64,000 bases of DNA, taken from Longimicrobiales bacterium. Its GTDB lineage: Bacteria; Gemmatimonadota; Gemmatimonadetes; Longimicrobiales; Gaopeijiaceae. The notes below the pieces were generated by a model that searched no databases, was not told the origin of the DNA, and saw only the letters and a program-made list of their open reading frames with translations. This document shows, piece after piece, positions 42,403-52,557 of this stretch. The stretch's first letter is position 1. Each line of letters begins with the position of its first letter. The stretch covers positions 1 through 64,000 of the forward strand of contig JANQDZ010000013.1 of assembly GCA_028278645.1 (NCBI GenBank), given 5' to 3'. The position numbers and the translations under genes were made by a program.

Positions 42403-45400
42403 CTAGAAGGACGACCCCAGACGGATATAGGAACGTGTCCCCGCGTCACCCACCATAGGGAACGCCACTCCGGCCCGGAGGTCGAACTCGGAGAACCAGA
42501 GGGGTAAGGTCCGTATCACCATCTCCGCCCCAGTGGAATAAAGTGCGTCCCGAACGGGGTTTTCGAAGCCTCTGATCCCCAGTTCCGGCCCCCAGGCATT
42601 CCCACCGTCGAAGAAGAGGACTCCGGAGATCCAGTCCAGATGGAGAGGAAAAAGCCCGGCCCCCCGGTTCACGAGCTTGATGGGAAACCGGTATTCCACG
42701 GACGCGGACCATGCATACCGACCCCACCTACTCGCCGTGGGATACCCTCGTACGGGGAAGAAGAGGCCCTGGCCCAAGTCGATGAATTCCACTGGGAGGT
42801 TGGCCCCAGAGGCACCGCCCACCTCGAAATGGAACGCATCGGCACCGGGTCCCCCAGCCACCCCCCCGGTAGCCCGGATACCCAGCACGTGGTTCCCGAA
42901 GCCTGGAGCCCGAAGCCCCTTGTAGGCCGCGAATCGGCCGATGAGGTCGGTGAAAGAACGATCCCATCCCGCCACATCATCCAGGGAATCGGCCAAGGTG
43001 AGGTCCTTCCTGGCTCGGGCCCGCAGGAAGAAACCAACGCCGTCCTCTGGGCTCACGGAAAACGGAAACCGGCGAGCGTTCCCGAACGACAAGGTGGACC
43101 GGACCTCAGCCAGGCGAACATCGGGATTGCCCAACCTGAACCGGTTGCTCTCCTCCAGGTCCTCCTCCAGGAAGAACCGCTCCTCCCAGATATGGGAAGC
43201 ACCGAAGCTCAAAGTGGTACTGGTTCGGTGCCGTCTCCGGACCAGAGCGACGCTGGCCCCAACCGCCCGTTCCCGTTCCACGAGAAAAATCGGCACGGTG
43301 TCCCCGGCTTCGGTGATCCCTGCCCAGGGCTGGCTCCCTGCGTCGTAAAATTGGCTGGCCGAAAGGCCGAAGAGAGGGTTCTCCAGCCCGCCGTATGAGT
43401 AGGAACCGAACCCGCTGAATGAAGCGGCCCCGCCGGAATAGGTCCCCGAGAACGAATACGAGTGCCGGCTCACCAGGTCTTCACCCGACGTGGAGAGGCC
43501 ATACCCGGGCCCTAGGACCTCCACATCCCCGGCGTGATCCCCCTCCCTGTACGTGGGCGCCCAATAGGTCGGGAGGAGGGACGGCAATGGGTTGTAAGGT
43601 TGCCCCTCGGCGTCGATGGTACTCTGAAGGTGTGTCGTTTCTACGCCGGAGGCGAAGCGGGGGTGAAGCGGGAGGGGCTGGAACCACTGGCCGGGATCGA
43701 ACGGGATCCTCTCCACCCCCCAACCGTCCGAGTGATATCCCGAGTAATAGATCCACTCCCCGGCAGGGTCCACCGAGGGGAAGGCTCCGCCGCCCATGAA
43801 GTTGGTGATCTGGCGGAGGTCACCCGGACGGGCGGTCTCAGGATCTACGGAGACCGCAAAGAGGTTCGGGATGCCGCTTCGGTCGGACGACCAAAGCAGC
43901 CACCGGCCATCCGGGCTCCAAGCCGGCGCGTTGTCCACCCCACGGTCATGGGTCACCTCCCACAAAACCTCACCCTGGTGGTCCATGAGGACCACGTCGA
44001 AGAAGGCGCCAGGCCGCCAACGTGATGCCGCGATCCATCGGCCGTCGGGGGACCACCGGGGGTAGGACCAGAGGGCCTCCACGTGAAACTCCGTCAGGGG
44101 GGTCACTGAACCCTCAGCCAGGTCCACCATCACCAGCCGGTTCGTCCCGTCCCCTTCCTGTACCGCCACGGCCCGGCCACCGTCCGGGGACACGTCCGGG
44201 TGGTCCAACCGCCGGGTCAGGGTGACTCGGCTCGTTTCACCCTCCGGGCCAGAGAGAAACAGGTCCCCCCGCCGCCGGTACGAATCGACAAATTCTACCT
44301 GTGAAAAGAGGATTCCCCCGGAAGGCGTCCAGGAGAACTGGGACAAGTTGTTGGTCCGGACCAGCTTATTCTCCTGGCCCGTTTTGAGGTCCAGTACTCT
44401 GATCTGCGGGTCGCTTCGGCCGTCTATCCTGGCAAACGCCAGGTGTTGCCCATCCGGAGAGGGTTCGGGGCTCCATGCGTAATAACCGTCCTCCGTCAGG
44501 GGCTCGCCCACTGTCAGGGGAGCCACACGAGCCAGGGAATCCCGGAGGGCGGCGTATTTTTCCTCCAGAACCCCCTCCCACTCCTTCCATGCATCCGAGA
44601 ACGAGACCCCGAAAGCTTCTCGCGCCGCAGAATCCAGGCGGTAAGGAATCCACTGCCCCGCCACCGCCTCCACGAAGGCTCCCATGGCGTCTTCGCCCTG
44701 AGAGTCCATTAAGTATTTGAGGAAGAGGGAGCCGTAGATGTAGTACCTCTGGCCACCAGGCCAAACCGGTGAGTTCCCCGAGGACTGATCGATGCTTTCG
44801 AATTTCCCTTCCAGGATCGCCGTCCTGACGACCATCTCGTGAAAGCTCCCCCGAACCCGCCCAGCCTGGGTCAATTCCGACTCGTAGTAGACCGCCATCC
44901 CTTCTTCCGTCCAGGCAGGAGTGGCCGATCCCGGGAAAAAGGGCCATTCGAGGGGGACGCGCCCGAAGATCTTCCTGAGGAACCCGCCGAGATTCCGGGC
45001 TCGATCCTGGTGAAACGTGTGCACGAGCTCGTGCGTCACCACCAGCTCCAACCACTCGTCCATAAAAGGCAACCCAAACCCATCGACCGGCGGTGGTGCA
45101 AAAACCACGATCCTATTGGACGGAAAAACCCGCGTGAATCCGTTGGAAATGTCCGCGTGGTCGGTGATGAGGAGGTCAACCCTCTTTTTTGGCGGCTCCA
45201 CCAGTACCTCGGAGAGGGCCGTCCATGCCCGCTCGGCCCTCTCTCCCGCACGTTGGGCAAGGGGGAGGAGCTCGCTCGGATAGGTTACCCTGAAATGTTC
45301 CGTCTCGAGCGTCCTCCAGTCCTCCCCGGGGGGTGCCTGGGCAGAAACGATGGAAGGGACGGTGGAAACGAAGAAGGCCACAGCAAAGACCCAGAGCGGC

Positions 45401-45435
45401 CGTCGTCGAGCAACCATCTTGTCAAATCGAGCCAT
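42403..45435 (-). CDS. Large envelope protein: peptidase-like, propeller and barrel domains
   Basis: This is a 1010-residue protein with signal peptide. An N-terminal peptidase-like domain carries HELVH (His135, Glu136, His139) and the later TEEGMAVYYES, as in peptidase MA/M48-like families. Residues about 330-650 are a TolB/WD40-like propeller (repeats such as PDVSPDGGRAVAV, SYPRWSPDGRWIAASRW, NAPAWSPDGRWLLW). The last 300 residues are a BamA/D15-like beta-barrel (GLGQGLFFPVRGYP region, EYRFPIKL, terminal Phe). I start at the ATG at 45435, directly before the signal peptide; an extension to 45861 has no sense. It probably sits in the outer membrane with its peptidase in the periplasm. Confidence 0.78.
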   Translation of the reverse strand: MARFDKMVARRRPLWVFAVAFFVSTVPSIVSAQAPPGEDWRTLETEHFRVTYPSELLPLAQRAGERAERAWTALSEVLVEPPKKRVDLLITDHADISNGFTRVFPSNRIVVFAPPPVDGFGLPFMDEWLELVVTHELVHTFHQDRARNLGGFLRKIFGRVPLEWPFFPGSATPAWTEEGMAVYYESELTQAGRVRGSFHEMVVRTAILEGKFESIDQSSGNSPVWPGGQRYYIYGSLFLKYLMDSQGEDAMGAFVEAVAGQWIPYRLDSAAREAFGVSFSDAWKEWEGVLEEKYAALRDSLARVAPLTVGEPLTEDGYYAWSPEPSPDGQHLAFARIDGRSDPQIRVLDLKTGQENKLVRTNNLSQFSWTPSGGILFSQVEFVDSYRRRGDLFLSGPEGETSRVTLTRRLDHPDVSPDGGRAVAVQEGDGTNRLVMVDLAEGSVTPLTEFHVEALWSYPRWSPDGRWIAASRWRPGAFFDVVLMDHQGEVLWEVTHDRGVDNAPAWSPDGRWLLWSSDRSGIPNLFAVSVDPETARPGDLRQITNFMGGGAFPSVDPAGEWIYYSGYHSDGWGVERIPFDPGQWFQPLPLHPRFASGVETTHLQSTIDAEGQPYNPLPSLLPTYWAPTYREGDHAGDVEVLGPGYGLSTSGEDLVSRHSYSFSGTYSGGAASFSGFGSYSYGGLENPLFGLSASQFYDAGSQPWAGITEAGDTVPIFLVERERAVGASVALVRRRHRTSTTLSFGASHIWEERFFLEEDLEESNRFRLGNPDVRLAEVRSTLSFGNARRFPFSVSPEDGVGFFLRARARKDLTLADSLDDVAGWDRSFTDLIGRFAAYKGLRAPGFGNHVLGIRATGGVAGGPGADAFHFEVGGASGANLPVEFIDLGQGLFFPVRGYPTASRWGRYAWSASVEYRFPIKLVNRGAGLFPLHLDWISGVLFFDGGNAWGPELGIRGFENPVRDALYSTGAEMVIRTLPLWFSEFDLRAGVAFPMVGDAGTRSYIRLGSSF

Positions 45436-45481
45436 GACCCTCACCCTAACGGGGGATACCATTCGCATTGGCCACCGAAAG

Positions 45482-46135
45482 ATGCAGACGAAAGAGAATC
45501 TCTGGTACCGAGTGGGGTACGCGCTAGAGACGGTACGGACCCACCTCCCTGCACCAAAAGGGGATGGACAGGACGCGGCTCCGTCCGAGGAGGGGTCCTC
45601 AACCCCCTCCAAACCGTCCTCCAGGGGAACCCTTGGATTAACCCCCGAAGTGTCGAACAAGGTCCTAGACACTCTCCTCACCGTGGGCGCCGGGTCGCTC
45701 CTGACCCGGGCATTTTCCCTCTGGCCCAGCCGACGGGGTCCCGGCCTCTTCCGGTTGTTCCGGGCCGGGGCGGCCGGAGCTGCCGCTGCATTCCTGGCAG
45801 AGCTGGTTCGGCCCGCCCTCACCGGGAAAAAAGCAGCTTCCCCCATCGAAGAAGAGATCACGGACGTCCTCCTGGCGGGAGCCGGTCGCGGGCTCCTCTA
45901 CGCCGCTCTCGTCGAGCCACGGATCCCTGGACACCCCGTCCTTCAAGGGGCGGTTTATGGTGGCCTGGAATACGCCCTTTCTCCGTGGGGCGGCTTGAGC
46001 GAGCTGGCCGGGTCCCATTCGCCCCAGGGGAAGATCCCGGCTCTGGGCGTTCTCCTCAAGGACAGAGGCGCGGACGAGCAGCTGGTGGAACAGATCGCCT
46101 TCGGTGTAGCACTGGCTTTGCTCTACACCCGCTAG
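45482..46135 (+). CDS. Membrane protein of unknown function
   Basis: The frame encodes 217 residues from the ATG at 45482. Its Ala/Gly-rich hydrophobic stretches (LFRAGAAGAAAAFLAELV, then LLAGAGRGLLYAALVEP and QIAFGVALALLYTR) suggest two or three membrane helices. It is divergent from the large envelope gene and convergent with the glycosyltransferase-like gene. The family is not recognised; it has no minus-strand rival of better quality. Confidence 0.6.
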   Translation: MQTKENLWYRVGYALETVRTHLPAPKGDGQDAAPSEEGSSTPSKPSSRGTLGLTPEVSNKVLDTLLTVGAGSLLTRAFSLWPSRRGPGLFRLFRAGAAGAAAAFLAELVRPALTGKKAASPIEEEITDVLLAGAGRGLLYAALVEPRIPGHPVLQGAVYGGLEYALSPWGGLSELAGSHSPQGKIPALGVLLKDRGADEQLVEQIAFGVALALLYTR

Positions 46136-46143
46136 GGAGCAAC

Positions 46144-47805
46144 TCACCAAACCAGTAGCGGGATCTCCCATCCCTCCACCGGCCCAGTATCCCTGGGCTC
46201 TGTCAGCATCATCTCCGGTGGACACCGGGATAGGCCCGGCTCCGAGTCCTGGGTGGTCGGTCCCGGACCTATGGCGGGAAGGCCCAAGAGACGGGTGCCG
46301 AGCTGTCCAACCTCTACAAGCCCGCAAAACTCGGTGGTTCGGCTCTGTAGAGCCGGGTACACGTAATATCCAGATACCGCGTCGAGCAGGTCGAGAGACA
46401 CGTACTCGCTCCCTGATGTCCTCACCCGCTCCAGGAAAAGGTCCGTATCCGCCTCCAACGGGATCGAGTGTGCCTTCACACCACTCATCACGAAGAAAAT
46501 CCGCGGCTTTCTGGTTGTGACCGAAGCCCCGGCCGGGAGGTTTCGGCCAGTCCACTCGGCTAGGGTGAAATACTCCCCCTGAGCCACGGAGAGGCATTCC
46601 CTCTCCCGTCCCTCCTGGCTCAAACCCCTACAGGCACCGGCACTCTCGGCCACACGTCCCAGCTGGAACGCAGCCGGGAGGATCAGTCCCACCACCACGG
46701 CCGAAACCAGAACCCCACGGACCCGCTCCGAAAAGGAACTCAGCAACCACTGGAGGGCCGTACCGGAATAGAAGAACAGGAGTGGGATGAGTGGGAGTGC
46801 GAACCGATCCCCCGACCAGGCCTCGGGCCAAAGGAGGATCAGTCCCAGGTAAAAGGGAAGGAAAAGCTCAGCTGGCCCCAGCTCCTCCCGGAGAGCCCTG
46901 ATCCACCCCACGAGAGCGACCAAAGCCAACCCGATCCCGACGGAAACCCTCGCGAACTCTGGGACGTCATCGCCAACGATCCCGGCGGGAATGATGGAGA
47001 GGATGTAGGCGCTCAGGTTCCCGCCGACGCGATCCAACAGGCCCCCGAGTCCCACCATTCCCAGGTGGGGCTGGTAGGGATTGACCATCCAGAACTCTGA
47101 CACATACTCGCTCCCGCCCAGGGTCTTTCCCCGGAGCCACCACAGGAAGGCAGGGACCCCGAACAACGCAGCGAACCCCAGGACCGCCTTCCATCTTCTC
47201 CGCCAAGTGAGCCAAAGGGCCGTTGCGGCGGCCAGCGGCAACCCGGCCGATCGGGTGAAATAGGCCAAAACGACCAACCCCATCCCTAGGGCCAGCCAGT
47301 AAAAGTTCGCCCCCCTCTCCTCTTCGGGAGGCCCCACGGACGAGCTTCTCTGCAACGCCCAGAGAGCTGCAAGTGTGAGGGCCAGGAAAGTCGGGTCAGA
47401 GAGGATCCACTGGCTGTAATACACGACACTCTCGGAGATACCCAGTAGGAGCGCGACGGCCAGGCCCGTGGTTAGCCCCTTCCGATCCCGTGCCCATAGG
47501 AACGTGAAGGCCACCGCAAGCACCACGGAAAAGGCCGGCAGCAGCTTCAGGGCTCCCCAGCTCTTTGCACCCACCAGGACGGTCAACGCCAAGAGGGCCG
47601 GAAAAACAGGAGGGTACTTGGTGTGGGGTGGCTCGGCCGGGTCCCAAAGCTCCTGATAGGACCCTCTCTCCAGGATCGAATGGGCCAGCGTGACATACCC
47701 GGCGTTGTCTCCCCCGCTATGGGGCTGAGGAGTGAAGACCAACGCCACCGCGATGCTCTGGAGGATCAGGAGGCCCCCCAACACCAGGAGCGTCTTACGG
47801 TTCAC
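46144..47805 (-). CDS. GT39/ArnT-like membrane glycosyltransferase
   Basis: This 553-residue protein has about ten membrane helices. The first loop reads GGDNAGYVTLAHSILERGSY, YxxLAxxxxxxG with an acidic residue, as in GT-C fold enzymes of the dolichol-phosphate-mannose/ArnT group. These use polyprenyl-phosphate sugars. Its start overlaps anmK by four bases. Acceptor and sugar are unknown. Confidence 0.8.
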   Translation of the reverse strand: MNRKTLLVLGGLLILQSIAVALVFTPQPHSGGDNAGYVTLAHSILERGSYQELWDPAEPPHTKYPPVFPALLALTVLVGAKSWGALKLLPAFSVVLAVAFTFLWARDRKGLTTGLAVALLLGISESVVYYSQWILSDPTFLALTLAALWALQRSSSVGPPEEERGANFYWLALGMGLVVLAYFTRSAGLPLAAATALWLTWRRRWKAVLGFAALFGVPAFLWWLRGKTLGGSEYVSEFWMVNPYQPHLGMVGLGGLLDRVGGNLSAYILSIIPAGIVGDDVPEFARVSVGIGLALVALVGWIRALREELGPAELFLPFYLGLILLWPEAWSGDRFALPLIPLLFFYSGTALQWLLSSFSERVRGVLVSAVVVGLILPAAFQLGRVAESAGACRGLSQEGRERECLSVAQGEYFTLAEWTGRNLPAGASVTTRKPRIFFVMSGVKAHSIPLEADTDLFLERVRTSGSEYVSLDLLDAVSGYYVYPALQSRTTEFCGLVEVGQLGTRLLGLPAIGPGPTTQDSEPGLSRCPPEMMLTEPRDTGPVEGWEIPLLVW

Positions 47806-49019
47806 GAGCCCCCTCTCCCACCCCCGGGCGTCAAAGAACCCAAGACTCGCAGCCCTTGGGAGCCGGTGGCTTCAGGGACGTTGGCCGGAATCCGCCTCAT
47901 GTGAGCCCACGCAAGCAGCGCGAAGGCGGCGGCCTCCCTCGCATCAGGATTCATCCCCAGGGATTCCCCGGAACGGACGGGCACTGGCGACAACTCCTCC
48001 TCAATGGCCAGGAAGAGGGCCGGGTTTCTAGACCCTCCCCCCATCAGGAACACTTCGTCCACGCCCCTGGGGATCACCCACCTACGGTAGGCGTCTCCCA
48101 CTGATTTGGCCGTAAGAGCCGTCAGCGTGGCCAGGACGTCCGGCCATCCTTCGGCGGACCGGCCGGGCTGGAGATCAACGCCGATGCCCCGAGCCACCTC
48201 CTCCGACAGGTCGTGGACCATGCCGGCCCCGAACAGTTCCCGGCCGGTGGAGCGAGGTGGCGGTTGCCTGAAGAACGGGTGAGCCAGGACCCGGGCCACC
48301 ACTTCTTCGTGGACCTTCCCTGCCCTGCTCAAATCGCCGTCTTCATCGAAGGCTTTTTCGCCACCTGTCGCCAGCTCCGCCGCAGCATCTAGGAGAGCCA
48401 CCCCGGGACCGGTGTCGAATGCCAGAACAGGGGTGGGATCTCCCTCCATCGGAAGCCATGTGACATTGGCCATGCCTCCCAGGTTCTGGATGGCCCTTGG
48501 TCCTCCCTGGGAGGAGAAGAAGATCCGGTCCGCCCAGGGGACCAAAGGAGCCCCGTGTCCACCGGCGGCCAGGTCCTTCGACCGGAAGTCGCTGACTACA
48601 TCGATCTTGGTCCTCTCGGCGAGGGTTGCGGGGCACCCGAGCTGGAACGAGCTACCCCTGACGCCCTGGTGTGGGGGTTCATGCCAGATGGTCTGGCCAT
48701 GGGATCCAAGCGCCGAAATAGACTCCGACGAAACCCCGATCCTCTCCAAGAACTCCAGGGTAGCCTCAGCGAACCACTCCCCAAGGGCCGTATGAAGAAG
48801 GGCCAAATCCCTGGCATTCCCCGAGGCGATCCCCTCCTGGATCTGGGCCCTCCGAGTTGGGTCGTAGATTCGAGTCCCGAACGCCAGAAGCTCCCATGTG
48901 GGGGATTGGAGAAGGCGGGAAGGTTGGGACCCCACATATGGACGCGGGTCACCCACTTCCATAAGAGCGAGGTCGATCCCGTCCAAGGAGGTTCCGGACA
49001 TCAATCCGAGGACTTTCAC
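47802..49019 (-). CDS. anmK: Anhydro-N-acetylmuramic acid kinase
   Basis: This 405-residue enzyme phosphorylates and opens 1,6-anhydroMurNAc in peptidoglycan recycling. Motifs: LGLMSGTSLDGIDLALME (ATP-binding), GSHGQTIWH, QNLGGMANVTWL and FDTGPG. It overlaps murQ by four bases; AnmK and MurQ act in sequence, so this is a recycling operon. Confidence 0.95.
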   Translation of the reverse strand: MKVLGLMSGTSLDGIDLALMEVGDPRPYVGSQPSRLLQSPTWELLAFGTRIYDPTRRAQIQEGIASGNARDLALLHTALGEWFAEATLEFLERIGVSSESISALGSHGQTIWHEPPHQGVRGSSFQLGCPATLAERTKIDVVSDFRSKDLAAGGHGAPLVPWADRIFFSSQGGPRAIQNLGGMANVTWLPMEGDPTPVLAFDTGPGVALLDAAAELATGGEKAFDEDGDLSRAGKVHEEVVARVLAHPFFRQPPPRSTGRELFGAGMVHDLSEEVARGIGVDLQPGRSAEGWPDVLATLTALTAKSVGDAYRRWVIPRGVDEVFLMGGGSRNPALFLAIEEELSPVPVRSGESLGMNPDAREAAAFALLAWAHMRRIPANVPEATGSQGLRVLGSLTPGGGRGGS

Positions 49020-49915
49020 GGGAGGTCCCCCACTACCCTGCCCACCTGCCCCTCGGCCTCCTCCAACAACCTGACCGCTTCTTCCCGGTTTACATCGAGC
49101 CGGCCCATTACGATAGCGGCCTTGACGCTCCCTTTGGCTTCCTCCAACAGCACCTCGGCGGCCTTCCTACGAAGGCCGAGGGTTTCCATGAGGATCCGCT
49201 CCCCTCGGTCCTTCAGCTTGGCGCACGTGACCTGAAGGTCGACCATCAGGTTCCCGAAGACCTTCCCCATCCTGACCATTGCCCCGGTGGTAATCGTGTT
49301 CAGGACCAATTTCGTGGCGGTCCCGGCCTTCATTCGGGTCGAACCTGTGATGACCTCCGGCCCCACGAGGGGCGCGACAACCACATCGTGGCCTTTGACC
49401 AACTCCTCTGGCGGGGGGGTGCAGAGGAGAATGCCCGTGGTCGCCCCGAACGATCGAGCCTTTTCCAACGCGCCATGTACGAAGGGCGTTGTTCCGGAAG
49501 AGGCGATCCCAAACACAAAGTCCTTTGAACCGACCGCCAGCGCCTCGAGGGCTTTTCCGCCTTCTTCGGGGGAGTCTTCGGCGCCTTCTTGAGCCTCGAC
49601 CAGGGCCGGAAGGCCTCCGGCCATCACTCCTCGCACCATCTCGGGATCGGTCCCGAACGTGGGGGGCATCTCCGCCGCATCCAGGACTCCCAGCCGACCT
49701 GAAGTCCCGGCGCCAACGTAGATCAGACGACCTCCCTTCCTGAAGGCAGCCACGGCAAGGTCCATGGCGAGGGCAATCGTCTCGCGCTCTTTTCCCACCG
49801 CCTCCGAGACCAGCCGGTCCTCGGAGTTGATGAGGTCTACGATCTCCACGGACGAAAGAAGGTCGATGCCGGAAGATTTGGGGTTCCGCTGTTCCGTTAG
49901 TCGTTTGTCCTGCAT
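49016..49915 (-). CDS. murQ: N-acetylmuramic acid 6-phosphate etherase
   Basis: This 299-residue enzyme splits lactate from MurNAc-6-phosphate, the product of AnmK. The SIS fold and motif GAGTSGRLGVLDAAEMPPTFG identify it, with GIASSGTTPFVHGAL and MKAGTATKLVLNTITTG. I start at the ATG at 49915 (MQDKRLTEQRNP, the family N-terminus); a GTG at 49951 is possible. Confidence 0.95.
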   Translation of the reverse strand: MQDKRLTEQRNPKSSGIDLLSSVEIVDLINSEDRLVSEAVGKERETIALAMDLAVAAFRKGGRLIYVGAGTSGRLGVLDAAEMPPTFGTDPEMVRGVMAGGLPALVEAQEGAEDSPEEGGKALEALAVGSKDFVFGIASSGTTPFVHGALEKARSFGATTGILLCTPPPEELVKGHDVVVAPLVGPEVITGSTRMKAGTATKLVLNTITTGAMVRMGKVFGNLMVDLQVTCAKLKDRGERILMETLGLRRKAAEVLLEEAKGSVKAAIVMGRLDVNREEAVRLLEEAEGQVGRVVGDLP

Positions 49916-50031
49916 ACTCAGGAAGTTAGAGGAGAGTTGGAACTTTTTCACGGTTTGGCACCAGAAGGAGACTTCTGCCTGAGGTATGTCCCAGGGCTTT
50001 TTCGGAGCCCGCCGATGTTAACCGGAAGTCC

Positions 50032-51792
50032 ATGAACGAACTAATAACAGTCCTCCCCTTCGTTCGACCGTACCGTAAGGAAATCGGCCTCGGACTTCTG
50101 ATGGTGTTGATCTCCAACGTTTTCACCATCGCCGGGCCCTACCTCATGAAACTGGCCCTTGACGGCCTCAACGATCCCGATGTTACCGCCCGAATGATCG
50201 GGTCTTACGCCGGTCTCATCGTCCTGGCGGCGGTCTTGGGAGGGGCCGCCAAGTTCGGGATGCGCCAGATCATGAACGGCACCAGCCGGCGGATCGAGTG
50301 TGACCTCAGGGACCGGTTCTTCCAGCATCTCCTCCGATTGGACGCATCGTTCTTCGGCCGCACGCGAACGGGGGACCTGATGAGCCGAGCCACCAACGAC
50401 ACGTTGGCGGTTCGAATGGCCACCGGGCCGGCCGTGATGTACTCAGTGAATACGGTCGTGAGCTTCTCCTTCTCTTTGGCTCTCATGATCTGGATCAGCC
50501 CGCGACTGACCGTCGTCGCTCTGATCCCGATGTTGATCCTCCCCCCCATCGTCATCGGGTTCGGGCGGGTGATCCACGCCCGGTATGAAAAGATCCAGGA
50601 ACAACTCGCCACCCTCTCCACCATGGTCCAGGAGAACCTCACAGGCCTCCGGATCGTTCGAGCCTATGTCCAAGAGAACGAGCAGGAGGAACAGTTCGAT
50701 CTCCTGAATGCCGACTACATGGACCGGAACATGGGGCTGGTGAGGGCCTCCGGGTTTTTCTTCCCCCTCCTCATGTTGGTTGCCGGGATAGCCATGGTGG
50801 TGGTCCTCTGGTACGGCGGAATCCAGGTCATGGACGGGAGAATTACCGTTGGAGACTTCGTTGCCTTCACCTTCTACCTGGCTCTTCTCACCTGGCCAAT
50901 GATCGCCTTGGGGTGGGTGGTGAATCTCTTCCAGCGGGGAGCGGCCTCCATGGGCCGGCTCAACAGGATCCTCTCCACCGAGGCGGAAGTGAAGCCCCCG
51001 GCGGCACCCTCACCTCCTCCGAGCCACCAGGGGGAGATCGAATTCGAGGGCGTGGCTTTCCGGTACCCTGGGACCGATCGGGATGTTCTATGGGACGTCT
51101 CGTTCGTGGCTAAGCCTGGAGAAACGGTGGCTATCGTGGGGCCGACCGGATCGGGGAAGAGCAGCCTCGTGTCGCTGATTCCCAGGATCTTTGATCCGAC
51201 GGAGGGCCAAGTCCGTTTGGACGGCACTCCCCTCGACCGGCTGGACCCGGAGGTTCTGAGGGAGCTCATCGGGATGGTGCCCCAGGACACGTTCCTCTTT
51301 TCGGACACGATCGAAGCCAACATCGCGCTGGGGCTGGGGGACCGTGACCTCGACCGGACCTACGAAGCTGCCGAGGTGGCCCAGATCCACGAGACCATCG
51401 TGGACTTCCCGGACGGGTACTCCACTCTCCTCGGTGAACGGGGGATCAACCTCTCCGGGGGGCAAAAGCAGCGCACGGCCTTGGCCCGAGCATTGGCTCG
51501 AAGGCCGGTGATCCTCATCCTGGACGACGCCCTGAGCGCCGTGGACACGCACACCGAGGCGAAGATCCTCAAGGACCTGAAGACCGTATTGGCTGGCCGG
51601 ACCTCGTTCATTATCAGCCACCGCGTTTCGGCGGTCATGAACGCGGATCAGATTTTGGTGCTGGACGAGGGTCGGATCGTGGAGCGCGGTACCCACGACG
51701 TCCTGCTGGCAAGGGGCGGTACCTACGCCACCCTACTTCGGAGACAGCTTCTGGAGCAGGAACTGGAAAAGGAGGAGGCTACCGCCTCTTAG
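50032..51792 (+). CDS. ABC exporter (membrane and ATPase domains fused)
   Basis: This 586-residue half-transporter has six membrane helices (residues 1-300) and a nucleotide-binding domain: Walker A GPTGSGKSSLVSL, signature NLSGGQKQRTALARAL, Walker B VILILDDALSAVD and the switch His in IISHRVS. It forms a homodimer or pairs with another half. The MsbA-like lipid/drug-exporter type fits; the substrate is unknown. It is divergent from murQ. Confidence 0.92.
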   Translation: MNELITVLPFVRPYRKEIGLGLLMVLISNVFTIAGPYLMKLALDGLNDPDVTARMIGSYAGLIVLAAVLGGAAKFGMRQIMNGTSRRIECDLRDRFFQHLLRLDASFFGRTRTGDLMSRATNDTLAVRMATGPAVMYSVNTVVSFSFSLALMIWISPRLTVVALIPMLILPPIVIGFGRVIHARYEKIQEQLATLSTMVQENLTGLRIVRAYVQENEQEEQFDLLNADYMDRNMGLVRASGFFFPLLMLVAGIAMVVVLWYGGIQVMDGRITVGDFVAFTFYLALLTWPMIALGWVVNLFQRGAASMGRLNRILSTEAEVKPPAAPSPPPSHQGEIEFEGVAFRYPGTDRDVLWDVSFVAKPGETVAIVGPTGSGKSSLVSLIPRIFDPTEGQVRLDGTPLDRLDPEVLRELIGMVPQDTFLFSDTIEANIALGLGDRDLDRTYEAAEVAQIHETIVDFPDGYSTLLGERGINLSGGQKQRTALARALARRPVILILDDALSAVDTHTEAKILKDLKTVLAGRTSFIISHRVSAVMNADQILVLDEGRIVERGTHDVLLARGGTYATLLRRQLLEQELEKEEATAS

Positions 51793-51828
51793 GTCAGCCG
51801 TCCCTCCATATCCGATCCAACCGTCCCT

Positions 51829-52557
51829 TCAAATCCGGTTCAGGATGAACTCCGGAGTGAATCGGCTCAGGTAACCTGTCAGAGCCCCGAAGGTGCCCGT
51901 CACCAGGAATAATCCAAGGACGATCAGGAGGATCCCTGAGAGGATCTGGACCGCTGGGAGGAACCGGCGGAACCGGGAAAACGTCCTAAGGAACGCATCC
52001 AGGGCCAGGGCGGAAAGGAGAAACGGCACCGCCATCCCCAGCGAGTAGACGAAGAGGAGGCCGACACCGGACCAGAACTGCTCCTGGGACGCCGCAAATG
52101 TGAGGATTGCTCCAAGCACCGGCCCGATGCACGGCGTCCAACCGGCGCCAAAAGCCGCCCCTACCCCCACCGTCCCCAGGTACCCGGCCGGCTTGTCGTG
52201 AAGGTGGACCCTCTTTTCACGCATCAGAGGCGTCAGCCGGAACGCTCCCGCCAGATGGAGGCCCAGGATGATGATGATGATCCCGCCTACCCGGGCGATC
52301 CATTCCTCGTATAACCGAAGGAACTGACCCAGGAACGAGGCCGAGGCGCCCAGAATCAGGAAAATCCCCGTAAACCCGGCAACAAACAGGAGGGAGTGGA
52401 TCAGCGTGGCTCTTCGATCCACTCCGTCCTGGAGGTCCTCCAGCGACATTCCGGAAACGAAGGTCAGATAACTGGGGACCAGAGGAAGGACGCAGGGAGA
52501 GAGGAAGGACAAGATTCCAGCACCAAATGCGATGGCAATCCCGATAGACTCAGTCAA
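51829..52557 (-). CDS. ccdA: CcdA-type thiol-disulfide membrane protein
   Basis: This 242-residue protein has six membrane helices. It carries the paired Cys in FLSPCVLPLVPSYLTF and GWTPCIGPVLGAIL that carry electrons across the membrane for cytochrome c maturation or disulfide reduction. It overlaps the downstream PLD gene start by four bases, so the two are cotranscribed. Confidence 0.93.
   Translation of the reverse strand: MTESIGIAIAFGAGILSFLSPCVLPLVPSYLTFVSGMSLEDLQDGVDRRATLIHSLLFVAGFTGIFLILGASASFLGQFLRLYEEWIARVGGIIIIILGLHLAGAFRLTPLMREKRVHLHDKPAGYLGTVGVGAAFGAGWTPCIGPVLGAILTFAASQEQFWSGVGLLFVYSLGMAVPFLLSALALDAFLRTFSRFRRFLPAVQILSGILLIVLGLFLVTGTFGALTGYLSRFTPEFILNRI

Noticed and set aside
44839-46158. 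Plus-strand open frame of 439 codons
   Set aside because: It is a shadow of the large minus-strand envelope gene and of the small membrane gene at 45482, with low-complexity Arg/Gly/Pro composition.
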